DNA of 60,725 nucleotides, taken from positions 1 through 60,725 of the forward strand of contig JASHOA010000075.1 of NCBI GenBank assembly GCA_030041375.1, written 5' to 3'. The stretch's first letter is position 1; each line of letters opens with the position of its first letter. This document shows, piece by piece, positions 16,268 through 26,571 of this stretch. This stretch comes from Acetobacteraceae bacterium. Lineage in GTDB: Bacteria > Pseudomonadota > Alphaproteobacteria > Acetobacterales > Acetobacteraceae. Made by a program: the position numbers and the translations under genes. Below the pieces are notes generated by a model that saw only the letters and a program-made list of their open reading frames with translations, did not search any database and was not told where the DNA came from.

Positions 16268-19078
16268 CTACGCGACGCTCCGGGCGCGCCGCCGGCGTGG
16301 TTGCGGCACGCTCTCCGCCGTCGCCTCCGCCGCCGGAGCAATGGCGGCCAGCAGGGCTTCGCGCAGTTGCGCGAGCTTCTGCTCGCTGGTGATCTTCAGG
16401 CCGAACATGTCCTTGACATAGAACACATCCACCGCGCGCACGCCGTACGTGCTGATGTGCGCCGAGGCGATCGTCAGCCCCTGCGCGCTGATCGCGGCCG
16501 TGATGTCGTGCAGAAGCCCCGGCCGGTCGCGTCCATTCACTTCGATCACCGTGTGCGTGTTCGAAGCACGGTTGTCGATCACGACCCGCGCCGGAACGTG
16601 GATCGCGCGCATCCGCTGACCCAACAGCGCATTCGTCACCTTGCGGATTTCGGCGGCAAACTTGAGCCGCCCCGAGAGCGCCTGCTCGATCAGCACGGAA
16701 AGCCGGGCCAGCCGGTGCGGCGCATCGAACGCGCCCCCGGCCGCGTCCTGAATCCAGAACGTATCGAGCGCCATGCCATTCGTCATCGTGTGGATGCGCG
16801 CATCGACGATCGAGGCTCCGGCCACCGCGAGCGCACCGGCAATGCGGCTGAAAAGGCCGGCGTGATCGGCCGTGTACACCGTCACCTCGGTCACCGCGCG
16901 GGTCGGCAGCACCACGCTCTCCACGGTGAGCGGCGCCCCGCGCCCCTCTGCATCGCGCACCATCCGCGCGTGTCGCGCATGCGTCGCCGGGTCGAAGGCG
17001 AGCCAGTAGCCGGGATAGCCGAGGCCAAGGAAAATCTGCACGTCGGCTTCCGTCCAGTCGGTGAGCAGCGACGCCGTCGCGCGCCGCGCACGCAGCACCC
17101 GCTGATCGCGCTCGGTCGTGGCAAGCCCCCCGGCCAGCACTTCCGCCACCCGCACATAAAGCTCGCGCAGCAAAGTCGCCTTCCAGGCATTCCACACTTT
17201 GGGCGATACCGCCCGCATGTCGGCGACCGTGAGGATCAGAAGCAGCCTGAGCCGTTCCGGGGACTGCACCGTATCGGCGAGATCGAGGATGGTCTTCGGG
17301 TCGTCGATGTCGCGCTTCAGCGCGGTCTGGCTGAGCAGGAGATGGTGCAGCACCAGCCACGACACCATCTCCGTCTCTTCGGTGGAAAGGCCGAGCGCCG
17401 GGCCCACGTTCAGCGCAATGCGCGCGCCGATCTCCGAATGATCCCCGCCGCGGCCCTTGGCGATGTCGTGCAGCAGCATCGCAACGTAAAGGGCGCGCCG
17501 CGACTGCAGCTGGTCCATCAACCCGGAGGCCACCGGCGCAATCTCGGAAAGAGCTCCCTTCTCGAGCGTGTTGAGAACCCGGATCGCTTCGATCGTGTGC
17601 TCATCGACGGTGAAGACATGGTAGGTGTCGAACTGCATCTGCCCGACGATCTGCGCCCAATCGGGAAGCAACCGGCCGAGGATTCCCGCCTCGTTCAGGA
17701 TGGTGAGCCAGCGCGCTCCGTCCGCACGGTTGTGCTCGGCATCACGCCCGCACAGGAGGTCGAGCAGGATCGCCGCCGCTTCTTCGTTCCCACGGAGCGC
17801 GATGGCGTTCCGCTCGTTGCGGATCATGGCGCGAAGCGCCAGCGGATGCAGCTCGAGCGAACGGTCGCGCGCCGTCCGCAGAAGCCGCAGCATCCCGATC
17901 GGCGCCCGTGCGAAATCCGTCTCGGGCCTGAGCGCCAGCTTGCCTTCCTCGAGCATGAACCCGTCCGCGGCCAGTTGGGCGTCGCCCGCCGCGCCCGCCA
18001 CGGCCGGCGGGCCGAGAGCGGCACGCAGGATCGCCGGTTCCAGCACCCGCGTAAGCCGCGTCACCTCGCGCGCGGTGAGGAAGTAATGGCGCATGAATCG
18101 CTCGACCCCGTTCTGCCGGCGGTGACGCGTATAGCCCATGCGCGCACCGATCACCGGCTGCAGATCGAACGTCAACCGCTCCTCGGCGCGTCCGGTGACG
18201 TAATGCAGGTTGAGGCGCACCGACCACAGGAAGTCGAGCGAGCGGCGGAAGCGCCGCGCCTCGTATGCGGACAAAATTCCGTCTGCCATCGGCAGCGTAT
18301 CGAGATCCGTGATGCGCGAGACATTGAAGGCCGCCTTGGCCATCCAGTAGAGAGTCTGCAGGTCGCGCAGGCCGCCGCGGCCTTCCTTGATGTTCGGCTC
18401 GACCAGGAACGGACTTTCCCCGTATCGCTGATGCCGCGCCGCGCGCTCGGCTATCTTGCCGGCGAGAAAGGCGCTCAGTGCCGACTCGATGCACTCCTTG
18501 CGAAACCGCGCGAGGAAGCGCGCGAAGAGCTTGCGATCCCCTTCCAGGAGGCGGGCGTCCAGAAGCGCCGTGCGCGCCGTGAGATCGCTCGCCGCAACAG
18601 CCAGGCAGTCGGCAATCGAGCGCGTCGCGTGGCCGACCTTCAGCCCCAGATCCCACAGGAGATAGAGCAGGAATTCCACCACCTGCCGCGTCGGGCCACC
18701 CGGCTCCTCGTCGCACAGAAACAGGAGGTCGATGTCGCTGGAAGGCGCGAGCAGGCCACGCCCGTACCCTCCCGTCGCCACCAGCGCGAGCGGCTGGTCG
18801 AGTTTCGCTCCGGAACGCGCCAGCGCATATTCGAAGATGGATCGGATCAGTCCGTCGGTGAGAGAGGAAAGCAGCGTTGCAGCGCCGAGCCCGGAAAGCT
18901 CGCCACGCTCGAAACGTTCTCCGACGGCCGCTTGCATCCGCGCCGAGTGGCGGCGGAACACGCCGAGCGCCTGGTCTCGCTTGATGGCACCAAGCCGCAC
19001 GTCCAGCTCGCCCATCGCCTCGGCGAGGGCGGCATTCGCTGCCGCCGGTTCGGCGGGCATGGACGGTGTTATCAGCAT
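16268..19078 (-). CDS. glnD: Bifunctional [protein-PII] uridylyltransferase/uridylyl-removing enzyme GlnD
   Basis: The protein has 936 residues, the usual GlnD size. Nucleotidyltransferase domain: GGYGRG at 103-108 and DID at 115-117. The HD domain has the motifs DTYHVFTVDEHTIEAIRVLN and AMLLHDIAKGRGGDHSEIGA, for uridylyl removal. Two C-terminal ACT domains follow (VTVYTADHAGLFSRIAGALA and VIEVNGRDRPGLLHDITAAI), which sense glutamine. GlnD modifies PII and so controls glutamine synthetase and nitrogen genes. The start overlaps the mutS stop by 7 bp; a start 18 nt further in is also possible. Confidence 0.96.
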   Translation of the reverse strand: MLITPSMPAEPAAANAALAEAMGELDVRLGAIKRDQALGVFRRHSARMQAAVGERFERGELSGLGAATLLSSLTDGLIRSIFEYALARSGAKLDQPLALVATGGYGRGLLAPSSDIDLLFLCDEEPGGPTRQVVEFLLYLLWDLGLKVGHATRSIADCLAVAASDLTARTALLDARLLEGDRKLFARFLARFRKECIESALSAFLAGKIAERAARHQRYGESPFLVEPNIKEGRGGLRDLQTLYWMAKAAFNVSRITDLDTLPMADGILSAYEARRFRRSLDFLWSVRLNLHYVTGRAEERLTFDLQPVIGARMGYTRHRRQNGVERFMRHYFLTAREVTRLTRVLEPAILRAALGPPAVAGAAGDAQLAADGFMLEEGKLALRPETDFARAPIGMLRLLRTARDRSLELHPLALRAMIRNERNAIALRGNEEAAAILLDLLCGRDAEHNRADGARWLTILNEAGILGRLLPDWAQIVGQMQFDTYHVFTVDEHTIEAIRVLNTLEKGALSEIAPVASGLMDQLQSRRALYVAMLLHDIAKGRGGDHSEIGARIALNVGPALGLSTEETEMVSWLVLHHLLLSQTALKRDIDDPKTILDLADTVQSPERLRLLLILTVADMRAVSPKVWNAWKATLLRELYVRVAEVLAGGLATTERDQRVLRARRATASLLTDWTEADVQIFLGLGYPGYWLAFDPATHARHARMVRDAEGRGAPLTVESVVLPTRAVTEVTVYTADHAGLFSRIAGALAVAGASIVDARIHTMTNGMALDTFWIQDAAGGAFDAPHRLARLSVLIEQALSGRLKFAAEIRKVTNALLGQRMRAIHVPARVVIDNRASNTHTVIEVNGRDRPGLLHDITAAISAQGLTIASAHISTYGVRAVDVFYVKDMFGLKITSEQKLAQLREALLAAIAPAAEATAESVPQPRRRRARSVA

Positions 19079-21693
19079 TTTCGTGACTGTAGCCGCTCCG
19101 CTCCTCCGGGAACAGGAAGGAGCGCCTTGAGTCGATAAAGAATTTCGTGTGCCTCGCGCGGTGTCAGCGCGTCGATGTCAACCTCGGCAACCAGCGCGTG
19201 CACGGGATCGGCTTCCGCGGCCGCATCCGGTTGTGCCGCGGCGAAAAGCGGCAATTCCGCCGCCGCCGTCAGCCCCGCTCCGCGCTCTTCGAGCCGCGCC
19301 AGCAACGCCGCCGCCCGCGCCACCACTTCCTTGGGCACGCCGGCCAGCTTCGCCACCGCGACACCGAAGCTCCTTCCCGCCGCGCCTTCCGCCACTTCAT
19401 GCAGAAAGACGACGCTCCCTTGCCATTCCTTGACCCGCATCGCATGCGGGCGAAGCCGCGGCAACTCCGTGGAAAGTCGCGCCAGCTCATGGAAGTGCGT
19501 GGCGAAGATCGTCCGGCACCGCAGCGTCGAATGCAGTGCTTCGAGCACCGCCCAGGCGATCGCCAACCCGTCCAGCGTCGCCGTGCCGCGCCCGATTTCA
19601 TCGACCACGACCAGGCTCCGAGGTCCTGCCTGGCGCAGAATGGCCGAGGTCTCGATCATCTCCACCATGAAGGTGCTCTGCCCGCGCGCGAGATCGTCCG
19701 CCGCGCCGACGCGCGAGAACAGCCGATCGATCAACCCGATCTCCGCTTTCTCCGCCGGCACCGGCAGCCCGGCCTGGGCGAGAATGGCGATCAGCGCATT
19801 CTGCCTGAGATAGGTGGATTTGCCGGCCATGTTGGGTCCGGTCAGCAGAAGAAGGCGCCGCTCCGGCCCGAGATCGCAGTCGTTCGGCACGAACGCCGCG
19901 CCCCTCCCCAGCGCCGCCTCGACCACCGGATGCCGGCCCTGCGAGATGCGAAATTCGCTCCCGCCTGTCATCAGCGGGCGGCACCAGCGCCCGCCTTCGG
20001 CGAGGAGAGAGGCCGATTGCGCGACATCGAGTTCCGCCAGTGCCTCGGCAGCCCCGGCGATCGCTTCGGCTTCGGCAAGCGCGGCCTCGGCGAGTTCCCG
20101 GATCAACGCCTGCTCGCGCTGGCCGGCCCGCTCGGCGGCGGTACTGATCCGCCGGTCGAGTTCCACCAACTCGGGATTGCTGAAGCGCGCTCCATTCGCC
20201 ATGCCCTGGCGCAGCACGAAGCCGCTCTCCGCGCTCAACCGCTCGACCGCCGCCGTCGGCACTTCGATCATGTAGCCAAGCTGCGCATGGTAGCGGATTT
20301 TCAGTCCGCTGGCGCCGAATCGCGCGGCCAGTTCCCGCTCCAGCCCGGCCAGTACTCGCCGCGTGTCATCGCGAAGTGCGCGCTCCGCGTCGAGTTCCGC
20401 ATCGAAGCCGGCGGCAATGGCGCCCTCCTCGTCGGCCCGTCCCGGCAGCCGCTCGGCAAGCGCCGCGCCCAGCCTCGCGGCCAGTTCCCGGCCCGGCCCA
20501 AGCGCCCGGCGCATGGCCTCGATGCCGGGCGGCGCAGGAGCTCGGAGCGCCGCCTCGATACGGTGCGCAACCGTGAGCCCGTCGCGGATCGAGGCCAGCT
20601 CGCGTGCCCCACCGCGCCCCAGCGAAAGCCGCGCCAGGGCACGGCTCATGTCCGGGCTCCCCGCCAGCCCGGCACGCAATTCTCCGGCCGTCCCCGCTAC
20701 CGAGAGCAGCCAGCACCAGGCGTCTTCGCGGGCCGTTATGGTGGCCAGATCCCGGGACGGCGCGGCGAGCCGCCGTGCCAGGAGGCGCGCGCCGGCCGGC
20801 GTCAAAGTGCGATCCAACGCCCAGGCCAGCGTATGTTCGCTGCGTCCGTCGCGGGTTCGCAGAATTTCCAGGCTGGCTCTTGTCGCCGCATCCATCGCCA
20901 GGGCCGCCTCGCTGCTCTGCGGCGCCGGCGGAGCCAGGCGCGGCAGGCTGCCGCCCTGGGTCGTCCGCACATAGGCCACGGCCGCCGCTGCCGCGATCGC
21001 CTCGCGATCGGTGAAGCTGCCGAAGGCATCGAGACTCGCAACCCCGAACGCATCGGCCAGTTGCCGCCGCGCAAGTTCCGGCGCACTGGCCGCCGCAAGC
21101 GGCGTACGCCGGGACGAAAAATCCCCCAGATCCAAGCTCGTCGGGGCAAGGATTTCGGCCGGGTCAAGGCGGCCGAGCAGGCCTGCAAGACCAGTCGGTG
21201 AAAGCGCCTCGGTCTCGAAAAGCCCGGTCGAAATCTCGAGCCAGGCCGCGCCGAGCCCCTCCTTCAGGATCGCAATCGCGAGCAGCAGGTTGGGCCGGGC
21301 AGGCTCGAGCAGCGCTTCTTCGGTCAGCGTTCCGGGCGTAACCAGGCGAACCATCTCCCGGCGGATCGGCCCCCCCGGCCTCCGCTCGGCCGCGGTCTCG
21401 AGCTGTTCCGCGACCGCCACCCGGAAGCCGCGCCGGATCAGCCGGCCAAGATAGAGATCCGCCGCGTGCGCCGGCACACCGCACATCGGCACCGGCCGGC
21501 CCTGATGTTCGCCGCGCTGCGTCAGCGCGATATCGAGCGCGGCGGCCGCCGCCTCGGCGTCCTCGAAAAACAGCTCGTAGAAATCTCCCATTCGGAAAAA
21601 CACCAGCGCATCATGGTTTTGCGCTTTGATGCTAAACCACTGTGCAAGCGCCGGAGTGGCGCTCTTCGCCATCGCCCTCGGGGGCCTCTCCAT
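19072..21693 (-). CDS. mutS: DNA mismatch repair protein MutS
   Basis: The protein has 873 residues. The mismatch-recognition Phe-x-Glu motif is at 38-40 (RMGDFYELFF). The C-terminal ATPase has Walker A (LLLTGPNMAGKSTYLRQNAL), Walker B (LVVVDEIGRGTATLDGLAIA) and the ATHFHELARL segment. It binds mismatched bases and starts repair with MutL. A second possible start at 21672 (MAKSATPALAQWF) has a better-placed purine stretch and is closer to the usual N-terminus. It is divergent from maeB. Confidence 0.96.
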   Translation of the reverse strand: MERPPRAMAKSATPALAQWFSIKAQNHDALVFFRMGDFYELFFEDAEAAAAALDIALTQRGEHQGRPVPMCGVPAHAADLYLGRLIRRGFRVAVAEQLETAAERRPGGPIRREMVRLVTPGTLTEEALLEPARPNLLLAIAILKEGLGAAWLEISTGLFETEALSPTGLAGLLGRLDPAEILAPTSLDLGDFSSRRTPLAAASAPELARRQLADAFGVASLDAFGSFTDREAIAAAAAVAYVRTTQGGSLPRLAPPAPQSSEAALAMDAATRASLEILRTRDGRSEHTLAWALDRTLTPAGARLLARRLAAPSRDLATITAREDAWCWLLSVAGTAGELRAGLAGSPDMSRALARLSLGRGGARELASIRDGLTVAHRIEAALRAPAPPGIEAMRRALGPGRELAARLGAALAERLPGRADEEGAIAAGFDAELDAERALRDDTRRVLAGLERELAARFGASGLKIRYHAQLGYMIEVPTAAVERLSAESGFVLRQGMANGARFSNPELVELDRRISTAAERAGQREQALIRELAEAALAEAEAIAGAAEALAELDVAQSASLLAEGGRWCRPLMTGGSEFRISQGRHPVVEAALGRGAAFVPNDCDLGPERRLLLLTGPNMAGKSTYLRQNALIAILAQAGLPVPAEKAEIGLIDRLFSRVGAADDLARGQSTFMVEMIETSAILRQAGPRSLVVVDEIGRGTATLDGLAIAWAVLEALHSTLRCRTIFATHFHELARLSTELPRLRPHAMRVKEWQGSVVFLHEVAEGAAGRSFGVAVAKLAGVPKEVVARAAALLARLEERGAGLTAAAELPLFAAAQPDAAAEADPVHALVAEVDIDALTPREAHEILYRLKALLPVPGGAERLQSRKC

Positions 21694-21790
21694 CGGCTTC
21701 GTCTACCTGCCTTTGCCGCAACTGCGAAGCGCGGGCTTTGCGTTGCCTGCCCGTATCGTCATGATGGGGTGGTAATAAGGAGGGACGCCC

Positions 21791-24124
21791 ATGGCCGATG
21801 GCAACATCGATCAGCGAACGGCGCGTATCTCGGCCGAGGAGGCCCTGGCGCTGCACGCAATGGGGCGGCCGGGCAAGCTCGAAACGCGGATCAGCAAGCC
21901 GCTGACAACGGCGCGCGATCTCTCGCTCGCCTACTCGCCGGGCGTCGCTGAGCCCTGCCTGCATATCGCCCGCGATCCGACCCTCGCCTACGACTACACC
22001 ACCCGCGGCAACATGGTGGCGGTGATCTCCAACGGCACCGCCGTGCTCGGCCTCGGCAATCTCGGCGCCCTGGCCTCGAAGCCGGTGATGGAGGGCAAGG
22101 TCGCCCTCTTCAAGCGCTTCGCCGACATCGACGGGATCGACCTCGAAATCGCGACCGAGGACGTGGACGAATTCGTGGCCGCGGTCCGCTATCTCGGCGC
22201 GACCTTCGGCGGCATCAACCTCGAGGATATCCGCGCCCCCGAATGCTTCGTCATCGAAAGCCGCCTGCGCGAACTGATGGATATTCCCGTCTTCCACGAC
22301 GATCAGCACGGCACCGCGATCGTCGCCACCGCCGGCCTGATCAATGCCTGCCACCTTACGGGACGCGCGTTTCGTGATCTCCGCCTCGTCATCAACGGCG
22401 CCGGAGCAGCCGGCATCGCCTGCGCGGAACTTCTGAAGGCGATGGGCGTGCGCGGCGACAACCTGCTGCTCTGCGACCGTTCCGGCGTGATCTACCAGGG
22501 CCGCGAACAGGGCATGAACCAGTGGAAATCAGCCCATGCCGTGCCCACCGCCGCGCGCACGCTCGCCGAGGCGCTCGACGGCGCCGACGTCTTCTTCGGC
22601 CTTTCCGCCAAGGGCGCGCTGACCAAGGAAATGATGAGCCGCATGGCGCCAAGGCCGATCATCTTCGCCATGGCCAACCCCGATCCCGAGATCACGCCCG
22701 AGGAAGCCCGCGCCGTCCGCCCCGACGCGATCATCGCCACCGGGCGCTCCGACTATCCGAACCAGGTCAACAACGTGCTCGGTTTCCCGTACATCTTCCG
22801 CGGCGCCTTCGACGTCCGTGCGCACACCATCAACGAGGCGATGAAAATCGCCGCCGCCGAGGCGCTGGCCATGCTCGCCCGCGAGGATGTGCCGGACGAA
22901 GTCAACACCGCCGCCGCCGGCAGCCGCCTGAAATTCGGGCCCGACTATATCATCCCGAACGCCTTCGACCCGCGCCTGATTTCTCACATCCCCCCGGCGG
23001 TCGCCAAGGCAGCGATGGAAAGCGGTGTCGCCGCGCGCCCGAGCGCCGATCTCCGCCGCTACGGTCGCGAGCTTTCCGGCCGGCTCAACCGCATCGCCAG
23101 CGCCCTCGATGCGATCATGGAACGGGTGCGCAGCGAGCCCAAGCGCGTCGTCTTCGCCGAGGGCGAGGAAGAAAAGGTGGTGCGCGCCGCCGCCGCCTTC
23201 CGCAACGCCGGATACGGCTCCCCGGTCCTGATCGGCCGCGACGAGCGTGTCACCGCGACGATGGCGAGCCTCGGCCTTTCCCAGGTGCACGGCATCGAAA
23301 TCCATAACGCACGCCTCTCCGGCCAGAACCGCAAATATGCCGAGTTCCTCTACTCCCGCCTGCAGCGGCACGGATTCCTCGCCCGCGATTGCCAGCGCAT
23401 GGTCAATCAGGACCGCAACGTCTTCGCCGCCTGCATGGTGGCGACCGGCGATGCCGACGCCATGGTCACCGGTGTCACCCGCTCCGCCGCGGTCTGCCTC
23501 GAGGATATCGGCCACGCCATCGATCCGGGGCGCGGCCTCATTCCCTTCGGCCTCACCCTCATGCTCGGCGAGCACGGCGGCACCCTCTTCGTCGCCGACA
23601 CCCTGATCCACGAGCGCCCGACTCCGGTCGAGCTCGTCGGCATCGCCAAGGGCGCCGCCGCCGCCGCCCGCCATCTCGGCGTCGAGCCGCGCGTGGCACT
23701 CCTCTCCCACTCGACATTCGGCAATCCGCGCCACCCGACCGTGGACAGCCTGCGCGAGGTTGCCAGCATCCTGCAGCGCCAGAAGGTGGATTTCGAATTC
23801 GATGGCGAAATGAGCCCGGACGTCGCACTCGATCCCGCCTATCGCGCGCTCTATCCCTTCTGTCGCCTCTCCGGCACCGCCAACGTGCTGATCATGCCCG
23901 GCCTGCATTCCGCCCATATCGCCACCAGGCTCGCACCGCGATTGGGCGGCGGCTCGGTGATCGGCCCGCTCCTCCTCGGCCTCGCCCATCCCGCCCAGAT
24001 CGTGCCGCTCGATGCCTCGGTCAGCCAGATCGTCGATCTCGCCTGTCTCGCCGCCTATCAGGCATTGCGCCGGGAGGTCAGGCCCGGCCGCCAGCGCGCC
24101 GCTGCCGCCAGATCGGGCGGGTAA
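21791..24124 (+). CDS. maeB: NADP-type malic enzyme fused to a phosphotransacetylase-like domain
   Basis: The protein has 777 residues with AAGGAGGGA before the ATG. The malic enzyme part covers about 1-430: [16 protein letters not shown], then [20 protein letters not shown] with the catalytic Lys, [20 protein letters not shown] and the Rossmann motif [16 protein letters not shown]. From about 440 a PTA-like domain follows ([40 protein letters not shown]). The enzyme makes pyruvate and NADPH from malate; in this family the PTA-like domain has no phosphotransacetylase activity but acts in oligomerisation and acetyl-CoA sensing. A hairpin lies just downstream. Confidence 0.95.
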   Translation: MADGNIDQRTARISAEEALALHAMGRPGKLETRISKPLTTARDLSLAYSPGVAEPCLHIARDPTLAYDYTTRGNMVAVISNGTAVLGLGNLGALASKPVMEGKVALFKRFADIDGIDLEIATEDVDEFVAAVRYLGATFGGINLEDIRAPECFVIESRLRELMDIPVFHDDQHGTAIVATAGLINACHLTGRAFRDLRLVINGAGAAGIACAELLKAMGVRGDNLLLCDRSGVIYQGREQGMNQWKSAHAVPTAARTLAEALDGADVFFGLSAKGALTKEMMSRMAPRPIIFAMANPDPEITPEEARAVRPDAIIATGRSDYPNQVNNVLGFPYIFRGAFDVRAHTINEAMKIAAAEALAMLAREDVPDEVNTAAAGSRLKFGPDYIIPNAFDPRLISHIPPAVAKAAMESGVAARPSADLRRYGRELSGRLNRIASALDAIMERVRSEPKRVVFAEGEEEKVVRAAAAFRNAGYGSPVLIGRDERVTATMASLGLSQVHGIEIHNARLSGQNRKYAEFLYSRLQRHGFLARDCQRMVNQDRNVFAACMVATGDADAMVTGVTRSAAVCLEDIGHAIDPGRGLIPFGLTLMLGEHGGTLFVADTLIHERPTPVELVGIAKGAAAAARHLGVEPRVALLSHSTFGNPRHPTVDSLREVASILQRQKVDFEFDGEMSPDVALDPAYRALYPFCRLSGTANVLIMPGLHSAHIATRLAPRLGGGSVIGPLLLGLAHPAQIVPLDASVSQIVDLACLAAYQALRREVRPGRQRAAAARSGG

Positions 24125-24150
24125 CGCCAGCCTGGTGTCCTGCCCCCGCC

Positions 24151-24173
24151 GTTTGCTGCCGCCGGCAGCAAAC
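24151..24173. terminator. Strong hairpin 26 nt after maeB
   Basis: The sequence is a perfect inverted repeat GTTTGCTGCC-GCC-GGCAGCAAAC. It is followed by GAAAGGGG, so there is no T-tract in the maeB direction. It may act as a factor-assisted terminator or as an RNA 3'-end stabiliser. Confidence 0.45.
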
Positions 24174-24186
24174 GAAAGGGGATGAG

Positions 24187-24261
24187 AGGCCACTGAAAAT
24201 AAAGAGTGGTGTGCCGACCGCCAGAGTGCATCCTACGGTATCAAGCGTTGGAGTCGGCACA
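24187..24261 (+). repeat. Dispersed repeat A, uninterrupted copy
   Basis: The segment begins AGGCCACTGAAAATAAAG and has GTGTGCCGAC near the left and GTCGGCACAC at the right as inverted arms. Between them is GTGCATCCTACGGTATCAAG. A second copy at 28041-28220 has the same ends and internal sequence but is split by a family 1 element. Both copies run directly into a family 2 element. Confidence 0.7.
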
Positions 24262-24368
24262 CGAGCCCGCGATCGCCCGAGGCGGAATCGTCGGAGGGCG
24301 TGAATCGCGGGCTCCAACAATGTCCTGGACCCTTGTCGGACGGCCCAGTCAGACCGACAAGGGCCTAG
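24262..24368 (-). repeat. Double-hairpin repeat family 2, copy 2 (inverted, diverged)
   Basis: The outer-arm hairpin AGCCCGCGAT...ATCGCGGGCT is at 24264-24313. It is followed by a diverged first hairpin (GACCCTTGTCGGACGGCCC pairing with AGACCGACAAGGGCC). The right border is CTAG (24365-24368) and the left border CGAG. Length is again 107 bp. Confidence 0.7.
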
Positions 24369-24466
24369 CAACGCCAATCCCCTCGCTTCGGGTCGGAACG
24401 GCCGCGCCGCTCCGCCAGCCCGAACAGACAAGGTGCGCAGCAACAGCAAGCGATGAGGAGACAGGG

Positions 24467-25189
24467 ATGTCACGGCTCGCATTGGTCACCGGCGGCACGC
24501 GCGGCATCGGCGCCGAGATCAGCAGGGCACTCAAGGCGGCCGGGCGCACGGTCATCGCGAACTACACCTCGAACGACAAGGCGGCCGAGAGCTTCTCCGC
24601 CGAGACCCGCATCGCTGTCGAAAAGTTCGACGTCGCCGATTTTGCGGCCTGCGAGGCAGCGGTTGCGCGCATCGTCGGCGTGCACGGTCCGGTCGAGATT
24701 CTGGTCAACAACGCCGGCATCACCCGCGATGCCACGCTCGCCCGCATGACCCGCCACATGTGGGATGCAGTGATCGATACGAATCTCGGCTCCTGCTTCA
24801 ATTTGTGCCGTCTCGTATTCGATGGCATGCGCCAGCAGAAATTCGGGCGGATCGTCAATATCGGCAGTGTCAATGGCCAGGCAGGCCAGTACGGCCAGGT
24901 CAACTATGCGGCTGCCAAATCGGGCATCCACGGCTTCACCAAGGCGCTCGCGCAGGAGGGGGCGCGCTACGGCATCACCGTCAACGCGGTGGCACCCGGA
25001 TATGTCGATACCGATATGGTTCGCGCGGTTCCGGCGGACGTGCTGCAGAAGATCATCGCCCGCATTCCGGTCGGCCGGCTCGGACACGCCAGCGACATTG
25101 CGCGCGGCGTCGTGTTCCTCACCGCCGACGAGGCCGACTTCATTACCGGATCGACCCTCTCCATCAACGGCGGCCAGCACATGTACTGA
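24467..25189 (+). CDS. phaB: Acetoacetyl-CoA reductase PhaB
   Basis: The protein has 240 residues; ATG 24467 follows GATGAGGAGACAGGG. It is a short-chain dehydrogenase with cofactor motif TGGTRGIG (8-15), NNAG (81-84) and catalytic Ser134, Tyr147 and Lys151 (GSVNGQAGQYGQVNYAAAKS). The GQAGQYGQVNYAAAKSGIHG segment is characteristic of PhaB, which makes (R)-3-hydroxybutyryl-CoA for polyhydroxybutyrate synthesis using NADPH. The nearest other carbon-storage gene is maeB, which makes NADPH. phaA and phaC are not adjacent. An SDR of another type (FabG-like) is less likely. Confidence 0.9.
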   Translation: MSRLALVTGGTRGIGAEISRALKAAGRTVIANYTSNDKAAESFSAETRIAVEKFDVADFAACEAAVARIVGVHGPVEILVNNAGITRDATLARMTRHMWDAVIDTNLGSCFNLCRLVFDGMRQQKFGRIVNIGSVNGQAGQYGQVNYAAAKSGIHGFTKALAQEGARYGITVNAVAPGYVDTDMVRAVPADVLQKIIARIPVGRLGHASDIARGVVFLTADEADFITGSTLSINGGQHMY

Positions 25190-25483
25190 AAGCACATCTT
25201 TGACCGTCACGTGCCAAAAGATCCCTGAAATGCGCCGGGATCTGTAAACAGATTCTCTCTCGAGACGAATCAACCAAAGAAGATTTGCGCAAGAGGCATT
25301 GGGCTGCGCTTCCCCGGCCGCCGGCGTCTTGCCGCTCCGGGGCCTTCAATTGGGGACGGTCGATGGCCACATTGTGGACGTCAACGCTGCGCTGAAGTCT
25401 TCCAGGTGCGATGGCAGGCGCTCACGACACCGGGGCAGGCCGCTCAGCACGCAATCCCCATCAACTTTATCGGGACGACCAGG

Positions 25484-26179
25484 GTGACGGAACCTGACCC
25501 ACTACTCGAACGGTTACTGGCGAAGGACGAGACCGCCTTCAAGGCTCTGGTCAGGCGCCATCACGGCATGATGGTGAGCGTGGCCCGCAGTTTTGTCGGC
25601 AGCCACGCCATCGCCGAAGAAGTCGCGCAGGATACCTGGCTCGCGGTGATCGATGGCTTGCCACGATTTGAGGGCCGGTCGACGTTGAAGAACTGGATTT
25701 TTGCCATTCTTGCCAACAAGGCAAGGACAAGAGCAGAGCGGGAGGGCCGAATCCCTAATTTCGCGGCGGTCGACGGCGATCCCCCGGAAACCGTCGACCC
25801 GAACGGGTTCGCGCCGGACGGGAGTTGGGCAGTGCCTCCCGTAGCCTGGGAGGAGCTTGACCCCGAGCGCATCGTCGCCGGCCGTCAACTCATGGCTCAC
25901 GCTGCCGATCTGCTTGACGGCCTGCCGGCGGCCCAGCGGAGCGTCGTGGTGCTGCGCGATTTTGAGGGCCTGGAGCCGGAGGACGCCCGTCGAATCCTTG
26001 GTGTCAGCGAAGCGAACCAGCGCGTCCTGCTGCACCGCGGACGCTCTCGCATCCGCAATGGGCTGATGGCGCTCCTTGCACGATCTCCGGGCCAGGGACA
26101 CAACGCGCGGCAGCGATCAATCTCAAAAAAAGTGAACAATGACGGTAACGCCGGGCCCCGAGATGTGACACTATATTGA
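25484..26179 (+). CDS. RNA polymerase sigma factor, ECF-like (sigma-70 family)
   Basis: The protein has 231 residues if translation starts at GTG 25484; an in-frame ATG at 25406 would add 26 residues and I cannot decide from the ribosome site. Region 2 is LVRRHHGMMVSVARSFVGSH, then AEEVAQDTWLAVIDGLPRFE and LKNWIFAILANKARTRAERE. Region 4 is LLDGLPAAQRSVVVLRDFEG with RRILGVSEANQRVLLHRGRS, a helix-turn-helix. It lies 71 nt before a zinc-finger protein that is probably its anti-sigma factor. The target promoters are unknown. Confidence 0.88.
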   Translation: MTEPDPLLERLLAKDETAFKALVRRHHGMMVSVARSFVGSHAIAEEVAQDTWLAVIDGLPRFEGRSTLKNWIFAILANKARTRAEREGRIPNFAAVDGDPPETVDPNGFAPDGSWAVPPVAWEELDPERIVAGRQLMAHAADLLDGLPAAQRSVVVLRDFEGLEPEDARRILGVSEANQRVLLHRGRSRIRNGLMALLARSPGQGHNARQRSISKKVNNDGNAGPRDVTLY

Positions 26180-26250
26180 AATGTTGCGGGTGGCGGCGTT
26201 GGCGCGACGGCATGGCGAGGCGCTCACTCGCATCATCCTGGAGGGTTGCA

Positions 26251-26571
26251 GTGCTGACATGCCGGGAAGTCACTGAACTGGCGGGTGATCATCTCGATCG
26301 GGAGAGCTGCACGGGGGCGGGCCTGCAGGTTCAGCTCCATCTTGCCTTGTGCCCGCCCTGCCGACTGTTCGTCCACCAGCTTGCGAGAACGGTCGAACTG
26401 GTGCGGCGGGTTGAGGGGCCGGCACCCGACCCGGAAACGGAGGGCCGACTTCTGAAGGCCTTCAGGGCTGCGGCCGAATGTCAACCGCAGCCGCTCTCCG
26501 AGCCACTGTCTGTGATGCCTGACGCCCCTGACCCGTCACCTTCAAGCGGCACTCCCATCCCGCGCGGCTGA
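26251..26571 (+). CDS. Putative zinc-finger anti-sigma factor
   Basis: The protein has 106 residues. The GTG start at 26251 is preceded by GGAGGGTTGCA, which is better than any upstream ATG or TTG. The N-terminal half has the zf-HC2 (ZAS-type) layout: MLTCREVTELAGDHLDRE, then a His and C-x-x-C in LHLALCPPCRLFVHQLA. The rest is Pro-rich with no membrane helix, so it would be a soluble anti-sigma factor. It likely inhibits the upstream sigma factor, perhaps with redox or metal release. Confidence 0.75.
   Translation: MLTCREVTELAGDHLDRESCTGAGLQVQLHLALCPPCRLFVHQLARTVELVRRVEGPAPDPETEGRLLKAFRAAAECQPQPLSEPLSVMPDAPDPSPSSGTPIPRG

Noticed and set aside
14323-16341. A 672-codon minus-strand frame
   Set aside because: It is antisense to mltA and the LutA-like gene, both of which have clear catalytic motifs.
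16301-19138. A 945-codon plus-strand frame
   Set aside because: It mirrors glnD, whose domains are complete on the other strand. Its composition (His, Arg, Gln-rich) is that of a shadow frame.
24151-24173. Certain Rho-independent terminator for maeB
   Set aside because: The stem is strong, but no T-tract follows in the maeB direction, so I list it only as a hairpin with moderate confidence.
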